Shown here: in pieces, positions 1-8,953 of the stretch | Layout: each line of letters starts with the position of its first letter | Numbering within the stretch: the first letter of the stretch is position 1 | Assembly (NCBI GenBank): GCA_003402285.1 | Contig: QFXG01000009.1 | Location: 79,731-143,730 of the forward strand | Direction: 5' to 3' | DNA: 64,000 nt | Source: Candidatus Nitrotoga sp. SPKER | Lineage (GTDB): Bacteria > Pseudomonadota > Gammaproteobacteria > Burkholderiales > Gallionellaceae | Notes under the pieces: model-generated | What the model was told of the DNA's origin: nothing | The model's database searches: none | The model's input: only the letters and a program-made list of their open reading frames with translations | Translations under genes and position numbers: made by a program

Positions 1-151
1 TGCGCATATAAATATGTACCAATGACATTTTTAGACCTCATTCTAATTCATCATGTCCGCCGATCGGCGAAGCGACTTTTATGTAATGCGGATGGAATAT
101 GAAGTTTAGATAATTAATTCAGCATTACCATCATTTTACTAAGCAATTCTC
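1..151. other. Window edge, no gene seen
   Basis: AT-rich sequence downstream of the leftward Sel1-repeat gene. I see no open frame, RNA gene or convincing terminator in it. Confidence 0.5.
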
Positions 152-823
152 TTAGCGGCTCAATATCTGTCCCGGCTTCCAGTTTGCAGACAACCGTTCT
201 GCTTCGGCACGCTGGACAGAATTCAAATTAGTTAAACCGCGTAATTTTTTCGCATTGTCATTACCATGTGCAGCAGCCAAATTGTGCCATGCATACGCCA
301 ACACCCCATCCTTTGCCACGCCCCTGCCATTTTGATACATCCATCCAAGACTGGTCTGTGCTTGGGCAAGACCCTGCGCTGCCGCTTTTTGATACCATTC
401 CACAGCTTTGGTGGCATCTTTCTTTACACCTTCACCTGTGAGGTAAATCGACCCTAGTTCAAACTGAGCCTTGGAGTACCCTTGATCTGCTGCTTTTTGA
501 TACCACTCTGCGGCCTTGATAGGATCTTTAGCTACGCTAGTCACCGTTTCCCCACTGCCATACATTGCCCCAAGTTCAAACTGTGCCTTAGGGTACCCTT
601 GATCTGCTGCTTTTTGATACCATTCCACGGCCTTGTCGGCATCTACAGTTACACCGATGCCATTGGCATATACCCATCCTAAACGGGTTTGAGCGCTGAC
701 GTCGCCGGCCTCTGCTTGCTTTTGTACTTGCTCCAAACTATTTGTTGCGGTCGACACTTCTCCTGCTAAAACATAGCCATTTAATGTTAAAAGCAAGGTC
801 ACAAACTGCACAATTATTCTCAT
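152..823 (-). CDS. Secreted Sel1-repeat (TPR-like) protein
   Basis: This 223-residue protein starts with a signal peptide: a short basic start, a hydrophobic core at about residues 4-18, and a likely cleavage near VLAG. The rest is about four Sel1-like repeats of roughly 36-40 residues, with recurring A-x-x-x-LG-x-x-Y and AVEWYQKAA patterns and an irregular last unit. Sel1 repeats form an alpha-solenoid that binds other proteins. The family does not predict a specific function, and there is no enzyme domain. It stands alone and leftward, with 260 bases between it and mtnA. Export to the periplasm is inferred from the signal peptide. A second, differently anchored Sel1 protein lies at 52010-52840. 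Confidence 0.85.
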   Translation of the reverse strand: MRIIVQFVTLLLTLNGYVLAGEVSTATNSLEQVQKQAEAGDVSAQTRLGWVYANGIGVTVDADKAVEWYQKAADQGYPKAQFELGAMYGSGETVTSVAKDPIKAAEWYQKAADQGYSKAQFELGSIYLTGEGVKKDATKAVEWYQKAAAQGLAQAQTSLGWMYQNGRGVAKDGVLAYAWHNLAAAHGNDNAKKLRGLTNLNSVQRAEAERLSANWKPGQILSR

Positions 824-1083
824 ATTGACCCCATCATTATTACGTTATAGAAAATGCTGCTGCATGCACTACCTTCCCAACTTGGTTTGAGTAAGTTACT
901 TCAATATAGTTCGCAGGCAATAATTGTCAAGATCTAATTTACATACCTGTAGCCAGCAAAAAATATTCAAGTGTGAAATAAAAAGCAAGTTTTATTTTAA
1001 GATAAATGATCTAAATCCACGCTGACAATTACTACGCAATTCATGTAAATGACGTAGCACAGCACACTAGAAAACTTGATATT
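824..1083. other. Intergenic, no gene seen
   Basis: AT-rich spacer between mtnA and the Sel1-repeat gene, both leftward. It should hold the promoter of the Sel1 gene and the end of the mtn transcript. I found no strong hairpin with a T run and no convincing promoter pair. Confidence 0.4.
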
Positions 1084-2127
1084 TTACCAATTGAATAGTG
1101 CACGCAGTTTCCCGGCATCAGGTTGGTAAATCACCCCCTTTTCGGTAATAAGCGCTGTAATCAATTCCGCAGGTGTAACATCAAACGCAGGATTTCGTAT
1201 TTGCACGCCCTGAGCAGCCCAATGAAAATCCCGGAAGCCTTTTACTTCATCTACATGACGTTCCTCGATGGGAATATCCATGCCGCTTTCGATAGACATG
1301 TCTATCGTGGAAAGCGGACAGGCCACATAGAAAGGTATATGGTGCCGCTGTGCCAGCACGGCGACCATATAGGTACCAATCTTGTTAGCGACATCGCCAT
1401 TCGAGGCTACACGATCCGTGCCGACCACTACGGCATCCACTTCGCCGCGGCTCATCATAAAACCAGCCATATTATCAGTGATGAGAGTCACCGGAATTTT
1501 TTCCTGCACCATCTCCCATGCGGTCAAGCGTGCACCTTGCAGAAAGGGACGCGTTTCGTCAGCAATAACGGAAATTTTTTTACCTGCTTCCACGGCAGAC
1601 CGAATTACACCCAACGCAGTGCCATGACCAGCTGTAGCCAGCGCTCCGGCATTGCAATGGGTCAATACGCGGGCGCCATCCCGCAACAACTCGGCACCGT
1701 ACGACCCCATCGCGCGATTGATGCGAATGTCTTCGGCAAAAATCTCATGCGCCTCGGCCAACAGTCGCATCGCTACTTGCATGTTGGATTCACCCGATAC
1801 GTTTTGCCAAACCTGCTTCATACGGGCTAACGCCCAAAACAAGTTGACTGCAGTCGGCCTGCTTTGAGCAAGAGTATCAAAGCCTTCATTCATGCCGCGC
1901 TGGAAGGATTCGTCAGTAACAGCGAGTAATCGCAGTGCCTCCAGCGCCACGCCGTAGGCTGCCGCCACGCCGATAGCTGGAGCGCCACGCACGACCATGC
2001 TGCGGATGCCTTCGGCCACAGCAGCGGCAGAATCATATTTCAAGTACATAAACGTTGCAGGCAAAATGCGCTGATCTATCATTTCCAGCACACCATCCGA
2101 CCAACGCAGAGTTTCAACTTTCATCAT
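1084..2127 (-). CDS. mtnA: Methylthioribose-1-phosphate isomerase
   Basis: It converts 5-methylthioribose 1-phosphate to 5-methylthioribulose 1-phosphate in methylthioadenosine salvage. At 347 residues it has the usual length. Family motifs are present: VVRGAPAIGV at about 45-54, the catalytic cysteine in THCNAGALATAGHG (Cys158), DETRPFLQGARLT at about 190-202, and the catalytic aspartate in VVGTDRVASNGD (Asp238). It is the last gene of the leftward cluster mtnP-aldolase-apt-mtnA. The frame opens with two ATG codons, and either could start the protein. The close relative eIF2B alpha is excluded by the CNAG and GTDR motifs. The cytosolic enzyme would take the product of MtnP and feed the aldolase of the same cluster. 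Confidence 0.96.
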   Translation of the reverse strand: MMKVETLRWSDGVLEMIDQRILPATFMYLKYDSAAAVAEGIRSMVVRGAPAIGVAAAYGVALEALRLLAVTDESFQRGMNEGFDTLAQSRPTAVNLFWALARMKQVWQNVSGESNMQVAMRLLAEAHEIFAEDIRINRAMGSYGAELLRDGARVLTHCNAGALATAGHGTALGVIRSAVEAGKKISVIADETRPFLQGARLTAWEMVQEKIPVTLITDNMAGFMMSRGEVDAVVVGTDRVASNGDVANKIGTYMVAVLAQRHHIPFYVACPLSTIDMSIESGMDIPIEERHVDEVKGFRDFHWAAQGVQIRNPAFDVTPAELITALITEKGVIYQPDAGKLRALFNW

Positions 2128-2155
2128 GACGCCTCATAAACGATTAATCAGGCGT

Positions 2156-2683
2156 TCAGTCACCCTCAAATTCACACAGCGCAAAAACACTGTAGCCGTG
2201 TTTTTCCAGGCGCTTACGTCCGCCGATATCCGGTAGATCGATGACAAAACAACATTCAACAATTTTGCCGCCCATCTTCTCGATCAGCTTGGTTGCAGCC
2301 TCCGCCGTACCGCCGGTAGCAATTAGATCATCCACAAGCAATACCCTTTCGCCCGGAGAAATCGCATCAGCATGAATTTCAATACGGTCAGTACCATATT
2401 CCAGTTCGTAGTCGTACCCGATAGTTTTTGCCGGCAACTTGCCTTTTTTACGAATCGGTATAAAACCTTTACCCAAGGCATAAGCCAGGGGCGCCCCTAC
2501 TATAAAACCACGCGCTTCAATACCTATCACCTTGTCGATTTCCATATCGGCATAGCGGCGTACCAACTCATCTATGGTGATCCTTAAGCCTATGGGATCC
2601 TTAAGGAGGGAAGTAATATCGCGAAACATGATATTCGGCTTGGGGTAGTGCGGGATGGTGCGAATAAGAGATTTGATAGTCAT
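2156..2683 (-). CDS. apt: Adenine phosphoribosyltransferase
   Basis: It joins adenine to PRPP, giving AMP and pyrophosphate. The 175-residue protein has the type I phosphoribosyltransferase fold. The PRPP loop [17 protein letters not shown] lies at about 114-130, the [10 protein letters not shown] segment at 51-60, and an APT-like N-terminus ([11 protein letters not shown]) at 14-24. Its place between the aldolase and mtnA makes sense because MtnP releases adenine, which this enzyme recaptures. The gap to the aldolase gene is 15 bases, so co-transcription is likely. Confidence 0.96.
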   Translation of the reverse strand: MTIKSLIRTIPHYPKPNIMFRDITSLLKDPIGLRITIDELVRRYADMEIDKVIGIEARGFIVGAPLAYALGKGFIPIRKKGKLPAKTIGYDYELEYGTDRIEIHADAISPGERVLLVDDLIATGGTAEAATKLIEKMGGKIVECCFVIDLPDIGGRKRLEKHGYSVFALCEFEGD

Positions 2684-2698
2684 ATATCTTCAGGGTTG

Positions 2699-3346
2699 TT
2701 AGGTGCGTTTTTTGTAATCAACAAATTTTTCTTGTACGTCATGCATTTGTTGCGGCGTAAGAATGTGCGGCTCACCTGCCTGCAAAGTGCGCCAGTACAA
2801 TTCACACAAAAATTCAACCTCAATGGCTACTATCAACGCATCAGATAAATCCAAACCCAGCGCAATCATGCCGTGGTTAGCCAGCAGGCAGGCTTTTCGA
2901 TCTTCCAGCGCGGACAATACATAGTCTGAAAGCGTCTGTTCACCAAACAAGGCATAGGGCGTGCAACGAATCGTATTACCGCCCGCTGCGGCAATCATGT
3001 AGTGCACGGCTGGAACATCCTTGCACAAACAGGCCAACGTTGTAGCAAACGCTGAATGAGTGTGAATGACAGCGTTCACGTCGGGACGGTTGGCTAGAAT
3101 GTCACGATGGAAGCGCCACTCGCTGGTGGGCTTACCACCGCACAGAACATTACCATTCAAATCCATACGTACCATATCGGCGGGGGTCATTTTCGCCACC
3201 GACATCGCAGACGGCGTAATCAATATATCATCACCACAACGCACGGCAGCATTGCCGGAAGTACCGCGATTCAAACCTTGATCAAGCAAACGCTGGGACA
3301 CATCCAGTAATTCCAGACGCAGGTCATCTTCACCGGGTGGCATCAT
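2699..3346 (-). CDS. Class II aldolase/adducin-family protein, MtnB-like or Ald2-like
   Basis: This 215-residue zinc-dependent class II aldolase/dehydratase fold carries the metal ligands HTH (His95, His97) and a third histidine in LLANHGMIALG (His158). The phosphate-binding stretch GTSGNAAVR lies at 28-36, and a candidate catalytic Glu76 lies in SEWRFH. The family includes fuculose-1-phosphate aldolase, MtnB (methylthioribulose-1-phosphate dehydratase) and Ald2 of the MTA/5'-deoxyadenosine to DHAP shunt. Its start overlaps the mtnP stop by four bases (ATGA), so translation is probably coupled. No mtnC, mtnD or mtnE accompanies it here. I therefore favour an aldolase that splits the ribulose phosphate into DHAP and an aldehyde, but MtnB activity cannot be excluded from sequence alone. 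Confidence 0.85.
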   Translation of the reverse strand: MMPPGEDDLRLELLDVSQRLLDQGLNRGTSGNAAVRCGDDILITPSAMSVAKMTPADMVRMDLNGNVLCGGKPTSEWRFHRDILANRPDVNAVIHTHSAFATTLACLCKDVPAVHYMIAAAGGNTIRCTPYALFGEQTLSDYVLSALEDRKACLLANHGMIALGLDLSDALIVAIEVEFLCELYWRTLQAGEPHILTPQQMHDVQEKFVDYKKRT

Positions 3347-4230
3347 GACTTACCTTTCAACACCCGGCCCGCAATAGCATCCAACTTTTCAATCATGGCT
3401 GGATCACGCATTTCCGGTGCAGTAATGAGCGCAAATTCCAATGCCGAGCGACAACCACAAACATCGGCCAAAGCATCAGTGCGCACTTTCGGAACGAGGT
3501 GCGTTACCAGCGTTTTCGCCTTATCAGCATTTTCGGTGAGCATCTTGATGATCTGTCCTACCGTGACATGCTCATGGTCAGGGTGCCAACAATCATAGTC
3601 CGTCACCATTGCCACAGTGGCGTAGCACAACTCTGCCTCACGGGCGAGCTTGGCCTCTGGCATATTGGTCATGCCAATGACATCACACCCCCAGGTACGA
3701 TAGAGATTCGACTCAGCCAGACTGGAAAACTGAGGCCCTTCCATCACCAGATAAGTCCCGCCACGAACGACAGGGATATTTGCCTCTCTCGCGGCCATCT
3801 CAATGTGATCGCCCAGCCTTTTGCAAACAGGGTGAGCCATGGAAACATGCGCCACCAATCCGGTGCCAAAAAAAGACTTGTTGCGCGCAAAAGTACGGTC
3901 AATAAACTGATCAACAATCACGAACGTGCCCGGCGGCAAATCCTCGCGCAAGGAACCAACGGCACTAACTGAAATGACATCAGTCACCCCTACCCGCTTC
4001 AACACGTCGATATTGGCGTGAAAATTGATTTCGGTCGGAGGAATTTTGTGTCCGCGACCATGACGAGGCAAAAACACAATATTGTGGCCGTCCAGTTCAC
4101 CGAACAATAACTCGCTGGATGACTCTCCAAACGGCGAAGTGACCTTTTCCCAGCGCTTGTTGGTCAACCCGGCAATGTCATAAATCCCGCTCCCGCCAAT
4201 TATGCCGATTCTTTCTGGTACATGGATCAT
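3343..4230 (-). CDS. mtnP: S-methyl-5'-thioadenosine phosphorylase
   Basis: It cleaves methylthioadenosine with phosphate to adenine and 5-methylthioribose 1-phosphate. The 295-residue protein belongs to the MTAP/PNP family. GIIGGSGIYD lies near the N-terminus (about 9-18), RHGRGHKIPPTEINF at about 57-71, and NMPEAKLAREAELCYA late in the protein. The following TDYDCWH has the aspartate expected of an adenine-type phosphorylase. It is first in the leftward salvage operon. The aldolase start overlaps its stop codon. Its 5' end lies in a segment duplicated near 6302-6480, where a decayed copy of the start region survives. Confidence 0.95.
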   Translation of the reverse strand: MIHVPERIGIIGGSGIYDIAGLTNKRWEKVTSPFGESSSELLFGELDGHNIVFLPRHGRGHKIPPTEINFHANIDVLKRVGVTDVISVSAVGSLREDLPPGTFVIVDQFIDRTFARNKSFFGTGLVAHVSMAHPVCKRLGDHIEMAAREANIPVVRGGTYLVMEGPQFSSLAESNLYRTWGCDVIGMTNMPEAKLAREAELCYATVAMVTDYDCWHPDHEHVTVGQIIKMLTENADKAKTLVTHLVPKVRTDALADVCGCRSALEFALITAPEMRDPAMIEKLDAIAGRVLKGKS

Positions 4231-4371
4231 GATTGTCCGTAATCATTTTAAATTTACAGACAGATTGAAACAGGAAGTACAGTTTTATTCAAGACAATGA
4301 ATACTTGCACATCCTATTGCCTTTAACAACGTTGATATGATCCCACCCATTCCTATACAAACTCCGAAAGC
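4195..4371 (+). repeat. Direct repeat, left copy (mtnP start / nadE upstream region)
   Basis: This segment matches 6302-6480. In the best block, 4266-4327 against 6372-6433, I count 55 identical bases of 62 without gaps. Weaker similarity extends left through the mtnP start codon (4230, matching an ATG at 6337) into about 35 bases of mtnP coding sequence. It extends right to just short of the position equivalent to the nadE start. A TATGAT box (4336-4341) corresponds to the one ahead of nadE, but no gene follows here. Confidence 0.8.
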
Positions 4372-4883
4372 GTAACCTGGGCTAACGTAGGTTTGTACTG
4401 AGATGTGAAACCCAACATCACAAAGTAATAGATACAAAATTAGCGAAATCAAATATGCAAGTCTTGAAACAACGTTAGGCCAGATGCTTGAGATCAGAAC
4501 CACTTGATGCAAATGTTGACGTCGAAATTCTTAACACAATTATAATTAAGAAAAGGTCCTAATTTATAAATGATTGATACCATGAATATATTTTCATGGG
4601 TATGATTTTTGCTTATTAAATTCCATGAAACTTAATCGTTTCACAATCTCATTCTTACTCAATGTTTCAAATAAGTTAGGGCTCTTTGACGCTACGTTAT
4701 CAATTTTGTTATTTGCAAAGTGGTGGATATTGAAGTTTCGTTTTAACTTGGGAATCATATTTAATTAATGATCCGGCAGTATATTGTTGAACCATGATTG
4801 CCCTCTGAAGTGTTGTTTGCGGCATACGGATAAGTTCAAATTTCTATTGCCAGATCAATAACATAACCCTATATGAGTTTCAA
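4372..4883. other. AT-rich spacer inside the duplicated segment
   Basis: This lies between the left repeat copy and the lipoprotein gene. It is richer in A and T than the neighbouring housekeeping genes, with no convincing gene. The only longer frame (leftward, about 4285-4512) starts at TTG without a ribosome binding site and runs through the repeat. The lipoprotein promoter should be in the last 150 bases, but I cannot place it with confidence. Confidence 0.45.
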
Positions 4884-5984
4884 ATGAAAATTGAAATAAA
4901 ATATGCAGCGATATTAGCTGCGCTTACTTTTTCTGGATGCGCAAATCTTAACAGTATTCATCGTGAGCTAAAAACTTCGGAAGGCAATGGAGCCCTTATT
5001 GATATTAAACAGCGAGCGATCATTGCATCCAAGAGTAAAACCGATCCATTCAATACCATTGTATGTGCAGAACCAAGTCCTGATTCTATGTCAGCCTTTG
5101 CTGCTGAATTAGCTGGGAAAGCTAATTTACCCAATGGTGTTGCGGCTCAATTAGCAAGTTCAGTTCAGGAAAGCGCGGCATTCACCGGCTTGAGAACACA
5201 AAGCATTCAATTACTTCGAGATTCAATGTTTAGAACATGCGAGGCATTCATGAATAATGCAATAACCGCAGGCCAATATGACTTATTAGCAAGACGTTAC
5301 CAAAAACATACAGTTGCACTTCTTGCCATCGAACAATTAACTGGAGCAATTAAGTCCCCTCCTATAACCATCAATACCAGCGGGTCAGCAGAAGCGGCCC
5401 GCTCTATTTCAGAAATGCGATCGGAAATGGATTCTATTGATACACAAATTTCCGATCTTGAGGTAAAGAAGTTGGATAAAGCAACTTCAGATGATAATAA
5501 GAAAGCTTTAGATCAGAAAATAATAAGCCTCAAAGCGGATAAAATTACTATTACAAAAGGTATTGAAAACGCCAGAGGGACACTTGTTACCGGAAGTGCT
5601 ACGGCAATCATTAGTGATATTGGCTCTTCTACCCAACGTAGTGACGAGCATATCCAAGCAGTGAGCGCTGTTGTCGAGAAAATCGTAATGGAAATTATCA
5701 AAACTGACGATACTGGGCAACTATGTTTATTGCAAATGCAAAACGAAACTATCGATAAAAAGTTAAGCAATGCAAATACTTCAGACTACTGCACAAACAT
5801 GATGCAATTAGGTTTGGAAGCAAAAAAACTCGAAATTACCGCCCTTAAGTCCTCTTTGGAAAGCTTAAAGTCCACAAACATTGCACCTGATATTAAGGCG
5901 GAACAATTTAAAAATTTAGTTAAAGAGATTAAAGAAAGTGGAGCACAATTAAACAGTATAAATAAACACTTAGAAAAATTTTGA
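4884..5984 (+). CDS. Predicted lipoprotein of unknown function with coiled coil
   Basis: This 366-residue protein has a lipoprotein signal: a charged start, a hydrophobic stretch AAILAALTF, and lipobox FSGC with the lipidated cysteine at about residue 19. Mature sequence begins ANLNSIHRELK. About residues 170-235 are charged and heptad-like (EMRSEMDSIDTQISDLEVKK), suggesting a coiled coil, and the C-terminus (about 315-366) is again helical and lysine/glutamate-rich. I recognise no enzyme domain. Codon use is A/T-rich compared with nadE and mtnP. It is the only gene between the two repeat copies, which suggests it arrived by transfer. Membrane attachment is predicted, and its role is unknown. 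Confidence 0.75.
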   Translation: MKIEIKYAAILAALTFSGCANLNSIHRELKTSEGNGALIDIKQRAIIASKSKTDPFNTIVCAEPSPDSMSAFAAELAGKANLPNGVAAQLASSVQESAAFTGLRTQSIQLLRDSMFRTCEAFMNNAITAGQYDLLARRYQKHTVALLAIEQLTGAIKSPPITINTSGSAEAARSISEMRSEMDSIDTQISDLEVKKLDKATSDDNKKALDQKIISLKADKITITKGIENARGTLVTGSATAIISDIGSSTQRSDEHIQAVSAVVEKIVMEIIKTDDTGQLCLLQMQNETIDKKLSNANTSDYCTNMMQLGLEAKKLEITALKSSLESLKSTNIAPDIKAEQFKNLVKEIKESGAQLNSINKHLEKF

Positions 5985-6301
5985 TAAGAAAATTTTTCTT
6001 CCTAAACATTACCTAAACTGAACGTTCGCATGTAGTATTAAATATATTTGTTAACTTATTGTGGGCACTAAAATATCATAGGTATACCCCCTTCGGGGGT
6101 TTGCCCAACTTAGTAACCGAGCACATTTTTTAAAGCAAATTCAAGGATTTTGACGCCTCGTAAGGCCGGATGCGTGATGTCAAGCTTTGCCCCAGTACTG
6201 CTCACCCAATAAAAAAAATTAAGTTAAATCTATGTGCTGAGCATAAAGACTCTCCTTGGAACGCACTTCCTAACCGTATTTACGCTTGAGCTAAAATTAC
6301 T
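5985..6301. other. Intergenic, one hairpin only
   Basis: Sequence between the lipoprotein stop and the right repeat copy. Apart from the hairpin at 6086-6100 I see no gene or RNA. Confidence 0.4.
6086..6100 (+). terminator. Possible terminator hairpin after the lipoprotein gene
   Basis: ACCCCC-TTC-GGGGGT forms a tight stem whose closing C and G pairs give a stable cUUCGg-type loop. Only two or three T follow, so intrinsic termination is uncertain. It lies 100 bases beyond the lipoprotein stop. Confidence 0.4.
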
Positions 6302-6480
6302 GCGATTGTGCCGATCTTTTATAGGAACATCGATCATGGTAGTCCACAATTGTTTTATGCTTACAAGGAGGTGAAACAGGAAGTACAGTTTTAATCAAAA
6401 CAATGAATGCTTGCCCACGCCATTGCCTTTAACAAACATTGGTATGATACCCATCCATTACCTACCTGAACTCTGAACCC
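6302..6480 (+). repeat. Direct repeat, right copy, with nadE promoter region
   Basis: Right-hand copy of the 4195-4371 segment. Read leftward from 6337, it holds ATG-ATC-GAT-GTT-CCT, a decayed version of the mtnP start (ATG-ATC-CAT-GTA-CCA). That frame soon meets a stop. The other end supplies the sequence just before nadE. This suggests the mtnP-nadE divergent junction was duplicated around the inserted segment. Confidence 0.8.
6443..6448 (+). promoter_or_regulatory. Possible -10 box of nadE
   Basis: TATGAT lies 35 bases before the nadE ATG and is conserved in both repeat copies. No good -35 box sits at 16-18 bases. The nearest TTGCCT is only 14 bases away, so the promoter is tentative. Confidence 0.35.
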
Positions 6481-6483
6481 AAT

Positions 6484-8088
6484 ATGAAACTTGCGATTGC
6501 ACAAATCAATTGCTTGCTGGGTGACTTGGCTGGCAATTCTGCCAAGATCCTGGCTTATGCAGAAAAGGCCAAACAACAGGGAGCCACTTTGCTCCTTACG
6601 CCTGAGTTAAGCTTATGCGGCTATCCACCAGATGACCTACTGTTACGCAGCGGGTTTTACCGTACCTGCGATCAGGCATTGCATGAGCTTGCGCAACAAA
6701 TTTGCGGACTCACCGTGATAGTGGGCCATCCGCATGAGGTAGACGGCAAGCGCTACAACGCTGCCTCGGTGTTGCGCGACGGCCAGATTATCGCCACCTA
6801 TCACAAGCATGAGTTGCCAAACTACAGTGTGTTCGACGAAAGACGCTATTTCACGCCCGGTAATTCGCCCTGCATATTTGAAATTCAGGGCGTCAAATTT
6901 GCACTTAATATTTGTGCTGACATCTGGGAGGATCACACAGCGCAACGTGCATACGAAGCAGGCACACAGATATTATTGGTATCGAACGCCTCACCGTATC
7001 ACATCGACAAACAACCTTTGCGCTATAAAATCATTCGTGATCGTATCAGTGAAACCGGCTTGGCGGTGGTATATGCCAACATGGTGGGCGGACAGGATGA
7101 ATTAGTGTTCGATGGCGCTTCGTTCGCGATGGATGCACACGGCGCGTTAACGCATCAGTTCGTTTCTTTTGAAGAAACGCTAGCACTGATTGAAATCCGC
7201 GATGGCAAGCTGATAACTGGCGATAAAATTCCTGCTCTCAAGCTTGAGGACAGCATTTATCGCGCGCTGTGCCTGGGAGTGCAGGACTATATCGGCAAGA
7301 ACCGCTTCCCAGGCGTGTTATTGGGTTTATCCGGTGGTATCGATTCGGCGCTGACCTTGGCGATAGCGGTAGATGCGCTGGGTGCAGACAAAGTGCACGC
7401 GGTAATGATGCCATCGCCTTATACGGCGCAAATTAGCCTGGATGATGCGCGCGAAATGGCCGTCATGCTCGGCGTGCGCTACGATGAATTAGACATCAAA
7501 CCGACGTTTGACGCTTATCTCACTACATTAGATGATATGTTCAAGGGGCTAACACCTAACACCACCGAAGAAAATTTACAGGCTCGCATACGCGGCAATT
7601 TGTTGATGGCCTTATCCAACAAATTCGGCTATTTGGTGCTGACGACTGGCAACAAATCGGAAATGACCGTTGGCTATTGCACCCTATACGGCGATATGGC
7701 GGGCGGTTTTGCGGTGCTTAAAGACGTCAGCAAAACCTGGGTATATCGTCTGGCTAACTACCGTAACAGTTTGAGCCGAGTGATCCCTGAGCGTATCATC
7801 ACGCGTCCGCCCAGCGCGGAATTGAAGCCCGACCAGACCGACCAAGATAGCTTGCCACCTTACGATGTGCTTGATGGCATAATGTTTCAATATGTGGAGC
7901 AGAATTTACCCATCGCTGAGATTGTGGCACATGGCTATACCGAGGCGGATGTATATCGGGTGGTGAATATGATCCGCGTCAACGAATACAAACGCCGCCA
8001 AGCCCCCGTTGGGGTACGTATTACCGACCGCGGCTTTGGCAAGGACTGGCGCTATCCGATCACAGTACGTTATCAGGACGGCTTTTAG
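6484..8088 (+). CDS. nadE: Glutamine-dependent NAD+ synthetase
   Basis: It makes NAD+ from deamido-NAD+, ATP and glutamine, the last step of NAD synthesis. It has 534 residues in two domains. The N-terminal nitrilase-type glutaminase domain carries the triad Glu41 (TPELSLCGYPP), Lys108 (YHKHELPNY) and Cys144 (NICADIWED). The C-terminal synthetase domain has the ATP-pyrophosphatase loop LGLSGGIDSAL at about 281-290 and TTGNKSEMTVGYCTLYGDMAGGF-type sequence further on. The N-terminal glutaminase means it can use glutamine directly rather than free ammonia. It is followed after 45 bases by glnB, a pairing that links nitrogen sensing with a glutamine-consuming enzyme. Confidence 0.97.
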   Translation: MKLAIAQINCLLGDLAGNSAKILAYAEKAKQQGATLLLTPELSLCGYPPDDLLLRSGFYRTCDQALHELAQQICGLTVIVGHPHEVDGKRYNAASVLRDGQIIATYHKHELPNYSVFDERRYFTPGNSPCIFEIQGVKFALNICADIWEDHTAQRAYEAGTQILLVSNASPYHIDKQPLRYKIIRDRISETGLAVVYANMVGGQDELVFDGASFAMDAHGALTHQFVSFEETLALIEIRDGKLITGDKIPALKLEDSIYRALCLGVQDYIGKNRFPGVLLGLSGGIDSALTLAIAVDALGADKVHAVMMPSPYTAQISLDDAREMAVMLGVRYDELDIKPTFDAYLTTLDDMFKGLTPNTTEENLQARIRGNLLMALSNKFGYLVLTTGNKSEMTVGYCTLYGDMAGGFAVLKDVSKTWVYRLANYRNSLSRVIPERIITRPPSAELKPDQTDQDSLPPYDVLDGIMFQYVEQNLPIAEIVAHGYTEADVYRVVNMIRVNEYKRRQAPVGVRITDRGFGKDWRYPITVRYQDGF

Positions 8089-8106
8089 ATACGTTATATT
8101 TAATAA

Positions 8107-8472
<366 letters not shown>

Positions 8473-8722
8473 AATTTCTGTTCATTAATCTTTATAAACA
8501 TATTCAAAAATACCAAATCGATAGCTACTTTCGATCATGTAGAGCACCTGAATGATCACCTGATAATTCTGTCGTATCCGTTTCCATGGAAGTGCGATAA
8601 CGTGTTAAACAGTTTCAGATCTTTTGAAATTTACAAGTAAATAGAGGTCATGCACTCTTCCGAATAGTCAAGAAATCCAGTAAAGTACTTTCCCGCCATA
8701 ACCCAATAAGAGCAAAACTAAA
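8473..8722. other. Intergenic between glnB and hfq
   Basis: 250 AT-rich bases with no gene. The hfq promoter is expected here, but I see no clear -35/-10 pair and no strong terminator for glnB. Confidence 0.4.
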
Positions 8723-8953
8723 ATGAGTACAAAAGGGCAACAATTACAAGACCCGTTCCTGAACGCACTGCGCAAGGAGCATGTGCAAGTCGCCATTTAT
8801 CTGGTAAATGGTATCAAGTTGCAAGGTCAGGTCGAATCATTTGACCAATATGTAGTACTGCTGAAAAACACAGTCACGCAAATGGTTTACAAACATGCCA
8901 TTTCCACCATTGTTCCTGCACGCGCCATCACTATTCCATTTGACGCTGACTGA
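8723..8953 (+). CDS. hfq: RNA chaperone Hfq
   Basis: This Sm-like hexameric protein pairs small RNAs with mRNAs. At 76 residues it is short but complete: the Sm1 region [24 protein letters not shown], the motif [14 protein letters not shown], and Sm2 [10 protein letters not shown]. The acidic, disordered tail of longer homologues is almost absent. The hflX ATG shares its first base with the last base of the hfq stop (TGATG), so the two are translationally coupled. It leads the hfq-hflX-hflK-hflC-DUF2065-hisZ-purA run. Confidence 0.97.
   Translation: MSTKGQQLQDPFLNALRKEHVQVAIYLVNGIKLQGQVESFDQYVVLLKNTVTQMVYKHAISTIVPARAITIPFDAD

Noticed and set aside
360..640. Repeated DNA motif (gatctgctgctttttgatac) resembling a repeat array
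   Set aside because: It is the coding sequence of Sel1 protein repeats, in frame and imperfect; no spacers or cas genes, so not CRISPR.
4285..4512. Leftward 75-codon frame with hydrophobic stretches
   Set aside because: Starts at TTG without a ribosome binding site and reads through the duplicated DNA. Its similarity to a frame near 6391-6576 comes from the DNA repeat, not from protein conservation.
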